Assembly: GCA_039105265.1 (NCBI GenBank)
Contig: JAPFFF010000002.1
Location: forward strand, 2,232,001 to 2,296,000
Source of the DNA: Tritrichomonas musculus
Lineage: Eukaryota; Parabasalia; Tritrichomonadida; Tritrichomonadidae
Reading direction: 5' to 3'
DNA: 64,000 nucleotides
A model generated the notes under the pieces. It was not told the origin of the DNA. It worked only from the letters and a program-made list of their open reading frames with translations, and searched no databases. How positions within the stretch are numbered: position 1 is the first letter of the stretch; each line of letters begins with the position of its first letter. The translations under genes and the position numbers were made by a program. This document shows, in pieces, positions 1 to 9,643 of the stretch.

Positions 1-264
1 ATCTGTAATACTAACAGGAGGTTCACGAACAGGTTTGGTTATATGTTCTCGAGTATCTGGAAATCTAACAGGGTCCTCATGTTCAATAATCTGGGTAGGT
101 GGTCGATTAATATATGGGTTGAAGGTTACAGAATAAGTATTAGTATTACTGAACACACCAAAATGTTGAAACTCTAAGTCTTTATTTTTCATGGTAGCTT
201 CATTATACATCATACCTTCTCTTCCAACAATTTCAGCTTGTGGGCTTCTATAATCATTCGACAT
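1..264 (-). CDS. unknown Polinton A protein, 3' part outside the window
   Basis: An open frame starts with ATG at 262-264 on the minus strand and runs off the left edge after 88 codons. The protein begins MSNDYRSPQAEIVG. It has no recognisable domain, signal peptide or membrane segment; the visible part is polar and ends in a proline-rich stretch. It lies 27 bases downstream of the capsid gene on the same strand, in the compact spacing seen for all of A's structural genes, so a virion or assembly role is plausible. That is inferred from position only. Confidence 0.55.
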   Translation of the reverse strand, partial: MSNDYRSPQAEIVGREGMMYNEATMKNKDLEFQHFGVFSNTNTYSVTFNPYINRPPTQIIEHEDPVRFPDTREHITKPVREPPVSITD

Positions 265-291
265 TTTCCATAAAATAAAATATACATCTTT

Positions 292-1974
292 TTACTCAGG
301 GGTTGTTAAATCATAAGGACCAATACGTACTGATGGTGGCATACCATTTGGTCTAATTAAGATACTAATTGATATATCTGTTAATAAGCATAATAATAGA
401 GGTGTATCTACTTCCTGTCTAAATGGATTATCTGCCTTTTGACTACATATCAATTCGAAGTTAATAGGTGCAAGACTTGAAAGACCTTGTTGATATGTTC
501 CATCTGTTTCAGTAGGAAGACCTATGAAGAATGAGGACCTATCATTTGGATAATAACCTGTTGTATTTTCATTATACTGATTCTCATTAGCTAGACTTGC
601 AATAACCTCTTTATTAAATCCATTTTGCTCTCCATTCATGTTCATTGCATTCTGGCAATATTCGAGGAACTCTGGATACTTACCATTAGTACCAAATGCT
701 TTAGCAGGAATGTTATTGTAATTACCACAATTCATATGGAATGCTTCAAACATCGGATTCTTGAAGTATGTCTTATGTGTATGCTTGAGTGGGAATAAGC
801 AAAACATACTATCTACAAAATTAGGTGTAATAGTAATAGTTGCTTTATCTTGTTCATTATTAAGAGGTCTTGTACAAGTGTAAAATGACATAATCTGTGT
901 TGGGAATGCGAGTGGATGTTGTGGGTTAGCATATCTTTGAACAAGTGCTGTATATACAGATTCATGAATACCAAAACAAGGTATAATACTCGCGCATTCT
1001 TCAATGGAATAATCAACAACACTCCAAGTTCTCCAATCACTGTAAATAGTTCGGTCAACTCTTTCCTTAGTCTTGTTAGCTCCTGCAATTTCATATGCCC
1101 CTCCATGATTTTCACCAACAGGTGGAAGATTGTCGGGGTGATTAATCTCATCCATTGCTATTTTAGTTGTACTTGTCCACATCCATATTGGTTCTCCAAT
1201 AGGTCGAAATTCATTGGTAATTTCATCAACATTGAAGTCTTTCATTATATGTGGATTAGCAACCAAGCTCTTTTCAAAACCAACTGGACAATACACCATA
1301 CCAGCTGTTGAAAAGTAGAGACGTAATTCGATTTTACCTGCAAATGCTGGCAAGTACTTGATATTAGATAAAGGTAGGAATCGTCGCAAATCAATCTTTA
1401 ATCTAATTGTTTCAGTGACAGAAGTGACCTTTTTGTTAAGATTTGCAACAAAACCACATCTCCTTCCATGAGTATCATTCCAAATATCCTTATGTCTTGC
1501 TTTACTATATATATCAGCTCTTTTAGTAACTTCATTTGCACAACATGCAGTTAAAAAGGATTCTTCACATCCAAAGTTCTGGGTATAAAGTGTCATACCA
1601 TTAGCTACAATTTCATACTTCTCAACAGCATCTCGAGCATCCTTAAAACCAAACCATACCTTACCAAAATTATAACCACTGACATTTTCTAAATCACTTA
1701 GAATTGGCTTGTCTATTTTTATCATCACTTTCATATCTGCTCGAATAAATCCATTATATATATCAGCAGTATTATGAGTATTAGGAGAGATAATGCATGT
1801 TGTATATGAACCACTCTTAATTGGTGGTGATGGTGAATACGAAGTTTGTGGATTTAATGAGTATGCCTTATTTGTATCACTAAGTGCTATGCAATTATCG
1901 ACAACATCAAAGTAAGATGCAATATGAGTACAAACCTCTGCTGAGGTTTTCATATAGGATTCCTTGTTGAGCAT
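292..1974 (-). CDS. major capsid protein, double-jelly-roll type (Polinton A)
   Basis: A 560-residue protein, within the usual size of Polinton major capsid proteins. Two other window proteins (572 aa at 49957-51675 and 691 aa at 56018-58093) share its layout: an early segment of the type VWFGFKDARDAVEKYEI followed by a basic stretch and a segment on capsid-like beta strands (RLYFSTAGMVY). Such proteins form the trimeric capsomers of an icosahedral shell. The gene sits directly downstream of a charged protein and the packaging ATPase, a usual Polinton arrangement. The frame looks whole. The family assignment rests on resemblance among the three copies and context, not on a search. Confidence 0.7.
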   Translation of the reverse strand: MLNKESYMKTSAEVCTHIASYFDVVDNCIALSDTNKAYSLNPQTSYSPSPPIKSGSYTTCIISPNTHNTADIYNGFIRADMKVMIKIDKPILSDLENVSGYNFGKVWFGFKDARDAVEKYEIVANGMTLYTQNFGCEESFLTACCANEVTKRADIYSKARHKDIWNDTHGRRCGFVANLNKKVTSVTETIRLKIDLRRFLPLSNIKYLPAFAGKIELRLYFSTAGMVYCPVGFEKSLVANPHIMKDFNVDEITNEFRPIGEPIWMWTSTTKIAMDEINHPDNLPPVGENHGGAYEIAGANKTKERVDRTIYSDWRTWSVVDYSIEECASIIPCFGIHESVYTALVQRYANPQHPLAFPTQIMSFYTCTRPLNNEQDKATITITPNFVDSMFCLFPLKHTHKTYFKNPMFEAFHMNCGNYNNIPAKAFGTNGKYPEFLEYCQNAMNMNGEQNGFNKEVIASLANENQYNENTTGYYPNDRSSFFIGLPTETDGTYQQGLSSLAPINFELICSQKADNPFRQEVDTPLLLCLLTDISISILIRPNGMPPSVRIGPYDLTTPE

Positions 1975-1991
1975 TTTAGATAGAAAAAAAT

Positions 1992-2543
1992 TTACATCAT
2001 ATCTTCAAAGATGCGATTTCTCCTACCAAAAGGTCTCATAGGTATATATTGAGGTTGTTGTTCTTCTTCATATTGTTGTGGTGGTTCTTCTGGAACATAC
2101 TGTTGTCTTGATTTACTCATCCTTTTATCAACAACCTCCTTTATCATACGTCTCTGTTCTTTCTTCTCTCGACTTATCTTCATTTCTTCACCTAATGATT
2201 TTAGCTGTTTTAGTATTTCCTCATTCACAGTAGGGTCATAAACTTGGCTTTGTTGAGTTTTTTGAGGTTTTGTAGGTTTTCGTGCAGCTTTCGAACTTAT
2301 TGGCTTTCTTGGCTTTTCTTCAAGTTCCTCATGTTCTTTACTGTCTGAGTTTTCTTGAGTATCTTCGTTATTTTCACTTTCTGAGTTTTCTTGATATTCT
2401 CGAGTTATTGGAGTTTTTCGCTGTTTTACAATATACTTGTCTTTGGTTTTTGTAGGTAAAACTTCCCAATCTGGGTCATCCCTTCCATTCAACCATTTAT
2501 GAATAACTGCAAGTCTCTTAGAACCTGTTAGATGTTTTGACAT
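1992..2543 (-). CDS. charged, low-complexity protein between ATPase and capsid (Polinton A)
   Basis: 183 residues. The N-terminal 50 residues contain WLNGRDDPDWEV and a basic YIVKQRK segment. The middle (residues about 55-105) is rich in Glu, Ser, Lys and Pro, and the C-terminus is Gln/Pro rich and ends in RRNRIFEDMM. There is no membrane segment. The N-terminal pattern of a hydrophobic core followed by a K/R-rich strand faintly recalls the small proteins at 49150-49521 and 58459-58905 of the other Polintons, which also adjoin capsid genes. A scaffold or minor virion role is possible but not shown. It is transcribed in the same direction as its neighbours with gaps under 50 bases. Confidence 0.5.
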   Translation of the reverse strand: MSKHLTGSKRLAVIHKWLNGRDDPDWEVLPTKTKDKYIVKQRKTPITREYQENSESENNEDTQENSDSKEHEELEEKPRKPISSKAARKPTKPQKTQQSQVYDPTVNEEILKQLKSLGEEMKISREKKEQRRMIKEVVDKRMSKSRQQYVPEEPPQQYEEEQQPQYIPMRPFGRRNRIFEDMM

Positions 2544-2590
2544 TTAAAATAAACAAAAAAGTCCAAAAATTTAGTTTTTTTGAGTTTTCA

Positions 2591-3622
2591 TTAGATGTAG
2601 GTTCTCGCCCGATTGTTGGTAGTAAAGTCACTCTCTTGTAATGATCTAGACGAAAATGCTGGCTTTTCAAGAGGTGCTCCAACTGATTCACCTTTTGCAG
2701 ATTTATTAATTGATGATAAGGCAGTTTTCACTTTTCCATCTGGGACATATTGTAATGCTGTGTCAGCTATGTTTGCTAATCTATTTCTTGTTTTATCGCT
2801 CAAGTAGCTTTCACCAAGACCTCTCGCAACTGAACCAATAACACCAGCATGCTTGGTTAATCCACCTGCTGAAGCATCTAATAGTTTACTTGCAAGACCT
2901 CCAGTAAAACTATCTGCTGCTCCCATTAATAACCTTTTAGCATTCATATGAACAAATCGAATAGTTTGGATAGCCATGATACATGTTAAATTATAGTGTC
3001 TTGTCTTGGTTAACAACTTGATAAATTCACTATTACCATTCTTTAATAAATCACTACCTGCACAATCATCTAGTATCAATAATGTGTTATATGGATATGA
3101 TGATGTTTCATATTTGACTAACTTATTGGCTATATATATAATTTTATCATTGAGCTCATTTAAATGATGCTTCTCAATGAGCCTCCTCATTTCGTCATTG
3201 GTCTCTTTCATTCGAGATAATACATATTTGACAATGGCATAATACTTTATCTTTCTTCGAAGATGTCTTTTAAGATAACTCATTAATTCTCTTTCCTTTA
3301 CATAATCGATTCTTGATTGTATCTGTTTATTAAGTGTTTCAGCTGTTTTATCCATTTTACCAGAGCTTGAGCAAAATATTATCTTTTGGTAGTATGGATG
3401 TTTAAACAACCTCTCTGTTATCATAATATGTCTCCATATCCAAAAACTTTTACCAGCACCTGGTTTGCCAATTAAAAAGTATATACCATTTGTGCTAAAA
3501 GGATAATCAGGTGATAATGGTTTAATCAAAGCACCATCTATCTCTTTCATGTTCTTCCGTAAGGTTTCTTTAATCAATGTTTCTACTTTATTTATGAGTT
3601 CTTCATTTGGGGGTTCATCCAT
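2591..3622 (-). CDS. DNA-packaging ATPase, FtsK/HerA-like (Polinton A)
   Basis: 343 residues. A Walker A motif GKPGAGKS lies at residues 52-59 and a Walker B strand LLILDDC at about 181-187, the arrangement of the A32/FtsK-like genome-packaging ATPases of Polintons, virophages and large DNA viruses. It would drive DNA into preformed capsids. The C-terminal third is rich in Gly, Ala and Ser, unlike the shorter ATPases at 47995-48810 and 60139-61047, which lack this tail. It is followed 10 bases upstream by an integrase piece on the same strand. The frame looks whole. Confidence 0.8.
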   Translation of the reverse strand: MDEPPNEELINKVETLIKETLRKNMKEIDGALIKPLSPDYPFSTNGIYFLIGKPGAGKSFWIWRHIMITERLFKHPYYQKIIFCSSSGKMDKTAETLNKQIQSRIDYVKERELMSYLKRHLRRKIKYYAIVKYVLSRMKETNDEMRRLIEKHHLNELNDKIIYIANKLVKYETSSYPYNTLLILDDCAGSDLLKNGNSEFIKLLTKTRHYNLTCIMAIQTIRFVHMNAKRLLMGAADSFTGGLASKLLDASAGGLTKHAGVIGSVARGLGESYLSDKTRNRLANIADTALQYVPDGKVKTALSSINKSAKGESVGAPLEKPAFSSRSLQESDFTTNNRARTYI

Positions 3623-3632
3623 TTACAAATTT

Positions 3633-4364
3633 TTAAATGTATTTCATAATTTTATCTGGTATTGGTTTGCCCTCAACCTTTTGACCTGCTTTAATTTGTC
3701 GTTCATAATTTTTCTTTTGTTCCAACCAATATTGTCTTTCTGCTGTACCAAGTACTAATGGATTACCTCTCCTTACATCTCTAATAGTTTGTCTAGCAAA
3801 GGCATCATCACCTTCGACTCCTTCCCATTTTAAATCATACTTACCAGTATCTTCATCAAAGTTATATATTCGTTCAATAATACCTTCTTTACCTTCATTT
3901 AGTCTTTCAGCTACTTTAATCCTTTTGTCTCTTGTCCTTAACAACCTATATCCAGGGAATGAACTAGTTGAACCATCTTTGGACCTGACCACAAACTGGT
4001 TACCTTTTTGCGAGTCAACTATATAAGACTCAATGGACAAATTACTTCTTCTTTTACCAAATGGTTCTTTTTCAAGTACTAACCTGACCTTCTCACCTGG
4101 ATTAAAATGGTATGGATTAATGCGTGCATTCTTTTGTATGTACTTTATTTCATCCTCTGGAGTAATATCATTAGGTGCTTTATTATCTAAAGACCTATGA
4201 GGAGAGTTGTTATATATGTTGACCAAATCATGCATCTCCTTTGGTTGAATAAACCTATTTTCACCAATAGCATCTCTTATGGTTCTCATAAACCTATTAA
4301 TAATGCCAAGTACATTATGGTTATTCTCAGTTGTTGTTCGGTATTTTATGTTCTTCTCTCTCAT
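3633..4364 (-). pseudogene. Polinton A integrase, C-terminal piece
   Basis: RVE-family (retroviral-type DDE) integrase region of a Polinton. The piece holds the last part of the catalytic fold (LGIINRFMRTIRDAIG), the conserved downstream segment YNNSPHRSL, and a C-terminal region with a small SH3-like barrel pattern (RLVLEKEPFGKRRSN). The same YNN.PH.(S/T)L signature is present in the integrases at 36160-37908 and 53633-54988. Together with 4470-4787 it marks the integrase locus of A, which looks broken (about one break). Integrases of this type join the AG...CT ends to target DNA and leave a 6-base duplication. Confidence 0.75.
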
Positions 4365-4469
4365 GAAGTCTAAGACTGTTGATGATAAATATGCTGCATC
4401 CTCATCACTTGTTATCGAATATACATGAGGTACATCATTAACAAATTTATGAAGTGCTGTTAATACTTC

Positions 4470-4787
4470 TCATGCTCCTTTACCATTCATAGGATATGCA
4501 TATGCTTTTCTGGTGTTGATATTGATGAACATTAGATAATTCAACCCACCTGCCTCTTTATTATTAATGAAGGTATCCATTTGATAGCCATGTGGATGTT
4601 TGGATAGAATAGGTATATATTGTGCTTTAGGTACTCTCTTATCATGTACTACTCTTTCATCAAAGTATTTCTTCGCTTCGTCTTCATTTAGATTCTCTTG
4701 TTTTGCCATGCTAAGGTATTTGTCCAAGGTCTTCCATTTAGCTTTGTTGTATAATTTTTCATATGGGCTTGGTTCTTCTTTACTCAT
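4470..4787 (-). pseudogene. Polinton A integrase, N-terminal piece
   Basis: A 105-codon open frame holding the start of an RVE integrase catalytic core: YQMDTFINN followed by LMFININTRKAYAYPM. The strand order and the ININTR(K/Y) signature match the integrases of B (IAINVNTRYIF) and C (LVLINTNTRYLIV). It precedes the C-terminal piece on the same strand. The locus is treated as a fossil gene with about one break. The start ATG at 4787 is preceded by a T/A-rich leader typical of genes in this window. Confidence 0.72.
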
Positions 4788-4793
4788 TTATTT

Positions 4794-5049
4794 TTAAATA
4801 AACATCTTATCGTATTGAAGGAATTGCATTTCGATTACAAATGAATCATTTGGAGGTAGTTTTGTTGGACAATTATAATGAGCATCACTATAGAAGTCTA
4901 TCCAAAACCTTTGGTCCATTGAGTTTAACTTGAAGTACTTAATCGGACTATATTCAACATCACTATCTCCAATATAGTTATGTAATGCTTGTTCACCTAT
5001 TGATGAATATATTTTGCATGATTGTCTGTCCCATATATTATCAAATATA
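4794..5049 (-). pseudogene. minor capsid (penton-like) gene of Polinton A, 3' part left of the mariner
   Basis: The coding stretch left of the mariner ends with a pattern of short beta strands and the motif WIDFYSDAHYN...LPPNDSFVIEMQFLQY. The C-termini of 51725-52153 and 53235-53627 have the same shape (FKIYFTD...G..I.P..F....LIY), so I read this as the family's penton-like single-jelly-roll protein. The gene is split by the mariner at 5050-6682; its other part is at 6895-7434. The penton assignment is an inference from size, neighbours and these shared C-termini. Confidence 0.5.
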
Positions 5050-5073
5050 GTGTGGGGAAAAAGTTCGTGACAA
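5050..5073 (+). repeat. mariner left terminal inverted repeat
   Basis: Begins GTGTGGGGAAAAAGTTCGTG directly after a TA dinucleotide. Its first 24 bases are the perfect reverse complement of 6659-6682. Confidence 0.93.
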
Positions 5074-5473
5074 CTTAATAATTCATGGAATATGAAATAT
5101 TTTTGATAATAATGCAAATAAATATAATCTACTTAATTGTCTCTATAAATATATAAATTTATTTTTAAAATTATTCAATACATAAAAAATTATTAATGTT
5201 TTCAGTTTCCTATGCCAAATTTTTTTTGAAAAATTTTTCAAATATGAAAATGAAATTGTTTTGGAATTTGAGATTAATGTTGAGGTAAATTGCAAATATA
5301 TTTTGAATAAATAATGTTTATTTAATATTAATCGATATCTATATTATTTTTAAAAATTTTGTATTACCATTAAAAACACATTTTTTAAAATATGTTGAAA
5401 TTCTGAATTTCAGTGATGTGACAAAATTTGTAAGAAAAACATCAAAACCTAAAAGTTTATAAAAAATCTCTTT

Positions 5474-6499
5474 TTATTTATTTGCATAATCACCATTATT
5501 ATCTATAACTTTTTGAAGCCTCTCCATCCATTGGTTATAAACAGCGATCCACGTCGATTTTTCAATTTTTTGAATGATTTCGAGCACAGCTTGAATTAAC
5601 TCGTCTCTTGTCTTAAAACGATGCCCTTTTAAATTATTTTTAATATAGCCATAAAGGAAAAAGTCATTTGCACAAATGTCAGGCGAATATGGAGGTTGCG
5701 GAAGTCTTTCAATATTCAATTCTTTCATTTTTTCTTGTGACATTTGCGAATTGTGCGGCTTGGCGTTGTCCATATGTAAGCGGAGCTTAATCGATCTAGA
5801 AACGCCAGTCATGTTGTCTGCCGAGGTTTTTAATTGAGGAAGTATTTGCGTCACAAAGTATTCTGAAGTAAATGTCGTATTTTTTGGTAATACATCTATC
5901 AGAACTATTCCACACTTAGAAAAAGCTGTAAAGAACATAACTTTTTCATCTCCTATTTTGTGTTTTGTATTTGTTGGTCTAATTCCGCCATATGTCCATA
6001 ATCCATCAGCACCATACCAGAGGAAAAACCAAGATTCATCTGCTGTAACAACTTTTCTAGCCTGATTCTCAGAAAATGACTGTAATAATGATAAAAGTTG
6101 TTTTGAAATTTCCAGTCTTGCAACTTTTTGAGACTCAGTTAGGTCGTGTGGAACCCAATGTAAACACAACTTTTTCATATGAAGTTCTTCGATTAGGATT
6201 CTTTTAACAGTTTTATGATCAATCCCTACAATATGAGAAATGTATCGACATGATGAATAAGGAAATTCATCTATTATTTTTTTCACATCATTGACTTTAG
6301 ATAAAATTCTAGGCCGTCCAGTGCGGGGTAAATCAAATAGGGTTTTCCTCCCATTATCAAATTCTTTATACCATTTGAAAACCATAGCTCTTGAAGGACA
6401 TGAAGAGCCATATGTAACTTGCATTTGTTTCCATGCATCATCAGGATTTGTGTTATTGAGCCAATGCGAATGTATAATGCTTCGAAATTCAACAAACAT
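5474..6499 (-). CDS. mariner transposase (D,D34D)
   Basis: 341 residues, the normal length for a mariner transposase. The N-terminal part carries the helix-turn-helix DNA-binding region with FDLPRTGRPR at residues 55-64. The linker motif WVPHDLTESQ lies at 115-124. The catalytic triad is visible as D154 (TADESWF), D244 (HMDNAKPH) and D279 (YSPDICANDFF), with 34 residues between the last two, which defines mariner. It cuts and pastes its own TIR-bounded DNA at TA sites. The frame is intact with all key residues present, so the element may be recently active. The start ATG at 6499 gives the standard length. Confidence 0.95.
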   Translation of the reverse strand: MFVEFRSIIHSHWLNNTNPDDAWKQMQVTYGSSCPSRAMVFKWYKEFDNGRKTLFDLPRTGRPRILSKVNDVKKIIDEFPYSSCRYISHIVGIDHKTVKRILIEELHMKKLCLHWVPHDLTESQKVARLEISKQLLSLLQSFSENQARKVVTADESWFFLWYGADGLWTYGGIRPTNTKHKIGDEKVMFFTAFSKCGIVLIDVLPKNTTFTSEYFVTQILPQLKTSADNMTGVSRSIKLRLHMDNAKPHNSQMSQEKMKELNIERLPQPPYSPDICANDFFLYGYIKNNLKGHRFKTRDELIQAVLEIIQKIEKSTWIAVYNQWMERLQKVIDNNGDYANK

Positions 6500-6658
6500 T
6501 TTTATAAAAAATTAAACGTATATTGAATAATACGTTTATAATTCTTTACACTCATTTATTTAAAAATATTTATAAAAATAGTTTTATGCATCACTTGATA
6601 ACATTTCTATATATAAAAGATTTAATCAGTTTATTTGAATATTCAATTAGTTATAAAA

Positions 6659-6682
6659 TTGTCACGAACTTTTTCCCCACAC
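6659..6682 (-). repeat. mariner right terminal inverted repeat
   Basis: Perfect 24-base complement of the left end, ending CCCCACAC and followed by the TA duplication at 6683-6684. Confidence 0.93.
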
Positions 6683-6894
6683 TATATTAATGTCTTACTC
6701 CATGTTTGATATTTTTCTGGTTTATTTTGAAATATGCCATTACCTATATTAAACACATCTGCAAAGTCATCATTCCAGGATTTAAGTTGGAAAAAGTTCA
6801 TATATGGTGCAGTATACTCCCAATCTCGTTCATTCTTACTATTGGTATAGTAGTATTTATGGTTCTCTGCTTTATTTCTTTCTGTATATATGAT

Positions 6895-7434
6895 TTAATG
6901 AAAACCATTTTTATCATAGTATCCATCTGTTTGTATATCTCTATCCTGTATATCATCATCATTTTGAACAAATTTGTCTAATGTTGAAGTTTTAATGTAT
7001 GACTTGAATGAACAATTAACTGCATCAAAAAATCCACGTAAATCTCCATCGACTGACACCCAATCAATGACTTTGAAGCACCCATATTCATGATTTGAAC
7101 CAGTTATATAGTCTTCTTTTAGTGTTCCATCATTCCATGTTCCACCACAAACAAACTCATATGTTTTCTTATGTATCTTATATATTTCAATCTCTACTTC
7201 CATTTTGCGTCTTCTCTTAATGATATGTGCTGAACGAACACCAACAATAGATTCCCCTTTGTTTGCAGTTGACCATTCTGGTGGGAAATTAAACCAATAC
7301 CTATTAAACTTAGCTTTATCATGTTGAGCATCCTCAAGGAAGTAGGCTGTTTCGATTGGAAGAGGTGTATTACCATCATTAACTATATTATCTCGATTAG
7401 GATATAAAGTGTTAACACTTGGTGGTAATTCCAT
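6895..7434 (-). pseudogene. minor capsid (penton-like) gene of Polinton A, 5' part
   Basis: 179 codons starting MELPPSVNTLYPNR, then alternating short hydrophobic strands (YWFNFPPEW, MEVEIEIYKIHKKTYEFV) that suggest a beta-sandwich protein, and an acidic C-terminal stretch. It lies between the protease and the integrase on the same strand, the place of the minor capsid gene in many Polintons. The mariner separates it from 4794-5049. The locus is broken by that insertion and possibly about one more lesion. Function is inferred from context. Confidence 0.5.
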
Positions 7435-7455
7435 TTCGAGTTGAATAAAAAGTCT

Positions 7456-9033
7456 TTATTTATATACAACACCTGTTTCTAATTCATTGTTTTGAAGTTC
7501 TCGAAGTATTCTCTTTCTAATATCTGGTATATTGCGTTGTTTAAACTTACCATTTCCTTCATGCAAAAAGGTACGACAAGATTCCATTAGAAACACTCCA
7601 CAATCCTTGTTATTCTTTTGACTAGGTACATCATAATATTTTGCTTTTAACTTACCTGTTGCGAAAATATCGATATACTTATTAAGTGTCTTTACCTCTG
7701 GTGCCATTGACTTATTCTCAGAGTCATAGCATTCGATTATTTTCTTTGAATATCGAACAATACATAAAATACAATGTTCTCCATCTGAGCAAATGGGGAC
7801 AAATACTTTATCGAAATTTGAAAATGACTTTTTACCTGAGATAGGACTTTTCATCAGTTTTAGTAATTTTTCATTATCATTAGTCTCATATGCTATAGAA
7901 AGGAGGGTATAAAATGCAGTAGGTAAAACCAATATTTTCTTTTTATCAAACTCTGCCTCATTTTGACCAGGTTGTTTATTCAATCTCTTTCCTTTTTCAT
8001 ATAGAAGTTTCAAGTAGTCATCAATAACATCTTCGTCTATATTTTCATCATTGACTAAACTCCTCCAATCATGAATCCTATTATGCCCTTGGTCTACTGT
8101 ATACTCTCCTGCCTTCTGTGGTGTCATACGGGGTTGTCTTGGAGGAGGACTAGTACCTCGAGAGGTATGTGATGATGGAAACTGTGGAGGTGGTGATGAA
8201 GGAGGAGGAGGTGGTGGAGGTGGAGGTGAAGGTGAATGAGAAGGAGGAGGATGTGGAGGTGAAGGTGAACGAGGTCGTTTTGATTTTGTCTTAGGTTGTT
8301 TTGATTTTTTCTTAGGTCTATCATCATCTAAATTTGTACTACTTTGGAGTAAACGTTGAATTCTGTTTTGATTTAGATCCCTTGTTGGTGGCTCAACATT
8401 TGTGGGTCGGTTCCTACCGATTTTCCTAAGGTTAAGATTATAATCATTTCGATTTAAAGTTGGAGGTCTGGGTAATTGAGCCAATTCTGGTATATCATCT
8501 GTTTGAATACCTCTAGTTTTATATTCTTTCTTATCACTTTTCAATGTTCTTTCTTTCATCTGCTCTCTCAGTTCTCTAGCTGCTTGTTTTTCCTCCTCAG
8601 TCTTCATTCGAGATATCCTTATGTTGATAATATCATAATGTAATTTTATCTCTGTTAATATACCTTGATCTGATTCTTGGAGAGTATATTGATATGGCTT
8701 TAATACTGTTATGTAATGCCCATGTTCATCTTTATCATCTTGATTTTTCTTAATCGCAAACACACAACCTGTAAATTTTGCTCTTGGTCTCTCTCTCTTG
8801 AGTCTATTAGCAAATTCAAGTACGTCTTTAAAAGCTATACTAGTATTTAAATATGTCTCATATAATTTTTGTAGATTTATTTGATTATTAGAGAACTTCC
8901 ATATAGTTTGACCCAAACCTCTTGTTAATCTTGCAACATCTCTATCAACTAGTTTAGGTCGAAATTTAATAGTACCTTGTAATAGTTGTATTTTATTGTT
9001 AGGTTTAGTTTGTGTACCTACATTACTTGTCAT
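7456..9033 (-). CDS. Ulp1/adenain-like cysteine protease with long N-terminal region (Polinton A)
   Basis: 525 residues. The C-terminal 180 form a C48/adenain-type protease: a His in DGEHCILCIVRY (about residue 413), an acidic residue in IECYDSEN, a Gln in DVPSQ, and the catalytic Cys in NKDCGVFLME (about 478). In Polintons this enzyme is thought to mature virion proteins. The N-terminal 240 residues are unassigned and basic. Residues about 245-305 are a Pro/Ser-rich hinge with a run of nine prolines. The gene is whole and is followed 22 bases on by the minor capsid gene. No comparable protease was found in Polintons B or C. Confidence 0.85.
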   Translation of the reverse strand: MTSNVGTQTKPNNKIQLLQGTIKFRPKLVDRDVARLTRGLGQTIWKFSNNQINLQKLYETYLNTSIAFKDVLEFANRLKRERPRAKFTGCVFAIKKNQDDKDEHGHYITVLKPYQYTLQESDQGILTEIKLHYDIINIRISRMKTEEEKQAARELREQMKERTLKSDKKEYKTRGIQTDDIPELAQLPRPPTLNRNDYNLNLRKIGRNRPTNVEPPTRDLNQNRIQRLLQSSTNLDDDRPKKKSKQPKTKSKRPRSPSPPHPPPSHSPSPPPPPPPPPSSPPPQFPSSHTSRGTSPPPRQPRMTPQKAGEYTVDQGHNRIHDWRSLVNDENIDEDVIDDYLKLLYEKGKRLNKQPGQNEAEFDKKKILVLPTAFYTLLSIAYETNDNEKLLKLMKSPISGKKSFSNFDKVFVPICSDGEHCILCIVRYSKKIIECYDSENKSMAPEVKTLNKYIDIFATGKLKAKYYDVPSQKNNKDCGVFLMESCRTFLHEGNGKFKQRNIPDIRKRILRELQNNELETGVVYK

Positions 9034-9074
9034 TTAAAAATCAAATAAAAGAAAGAAGAAGAAGATGTTGTTTA

Positions 9075-9338
9075 TTAAGGAAGGTTATCAAGGCTGCTGT
9101 TGATATCATCAACGTTGACCTTCATCTTTGCAAGGTCATCAATGACAGAATCGAGTTTTAAGGATAGCAGGTTGACCCTATTAAGAACCTCATCAAGTCG
9201 TTGGTTGAGTTGATCAATTTGGAGCAACAAGTAAGTCTCAGTATGGTCTATCTTTGCTTCAAGCTTTTGCTTTTCATCCATGATTTTAGTGTTGAGCATT
9301 TCAGTGGTCAATCGTATCTTCTTATCGAGATTCATCAA
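9075..9338 (-). CDS. small coiled-coil protein (Polinton A)
   Basis: 87 residues, almost entirely a heptad pattern of Leu, Ile and Val (residues about 20-85: LLLQIDQLNQRLDEVLNRV, LLSLKLDSVIDDLAKMKV). No membrane segment or catalytic motif. It would form a coiled-coil oligomer and could be a virion spike, fibre or scaffold component. The gene is upstream of the protease with a 41-base gap on the same strand. The family is not recognised. Confidence 0.6.
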   Translation of the reverse strand: MMNLDKKIRLTTEMLNTKIMDEKQKLEAKIDHTETYLLLQIDQLNQRLDEVLNRVNLLSLKLDSVIDDLAKMKVNVDDINSSLDNLP

Positions 9339-9402
9339 AGAAAAAAGTGAAATGACTAAATATTTTTCTATTGTTCATTTCATTTTTTTTATTTCTGTAT
9401 AA

Positions 9403-9639
9403 ATGGCTTATTACATGACCATAAAGGAGCGTATATATATCCTCTATAAAATAGTATCTAACCTCTATGAATATAGATGTGAGACTAATGAGGGAGTATG
9501 TAATATTTTAATTAATAAGATAAAAGAGTTAGCTGCTGAGTATTTCGAACCTGAATTTCTTGGTGTAATGATGAAAGATGGTGATTTGGAATTTATCGAC
9601 CAAATAGAACATTTTGCCTTTGAGTTCTTAGAGTATTAA
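9403..9639 (+). CDS. small unknown protein (Polinton A, plus strand)
   Basis: 78 residues, starting MAYYMTIKERIYILYKIV, mostly alpha-helical in pattern, acidic at the C-terminus and without Cys-rich or membrane motifs. It lies divergent from the coiled-coil gene at 9338 with a 64-base AT-rich gap that must contain both promoters. It converges on the HNH gene, ending five bases from that gene's stop. Codon use resembles its neighbours, so it is probably a real gene, but the function is unknown. Confidence 0.5.
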   Translation: MAYYMTIKERIYILYKIVSNLYEYRCETNEGVCNILINKIKELAAEYFEPEFLGVMMKDGDLEFIDQIEHFAFEFLEY

Positions 9640-9643
9640 ATAT

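Larger units (their letters stand above)
5050..6682 (-). mobile_element. full-length mariner DNA transposon
   Basis: A 1633-base Tc1/mariner element. The ends are inverted repeats of at least 24 bases, starting GTGTGGGGAAAAAGTTCGTG at 5050 and ending with its complement at 6682. The element is flanked by TA on both sides (5048-5049 and 6683-6684), the duplication this superfamily makes. It encodes one uninterrupted transposase on the minus strand. The remaining about 420 bases on the left and 180 on the right are AT-rich and contain no gene. It inserted into the minor capsid gene of Polinton A, so it is younger than A. Confidence 0.93.

Noticed and set aside
813-1311. Open frames on both strands inside the capsid gene of A
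   Set aside because: Shadows of the 560-residue capsid frame with no coding-like composition or homology.
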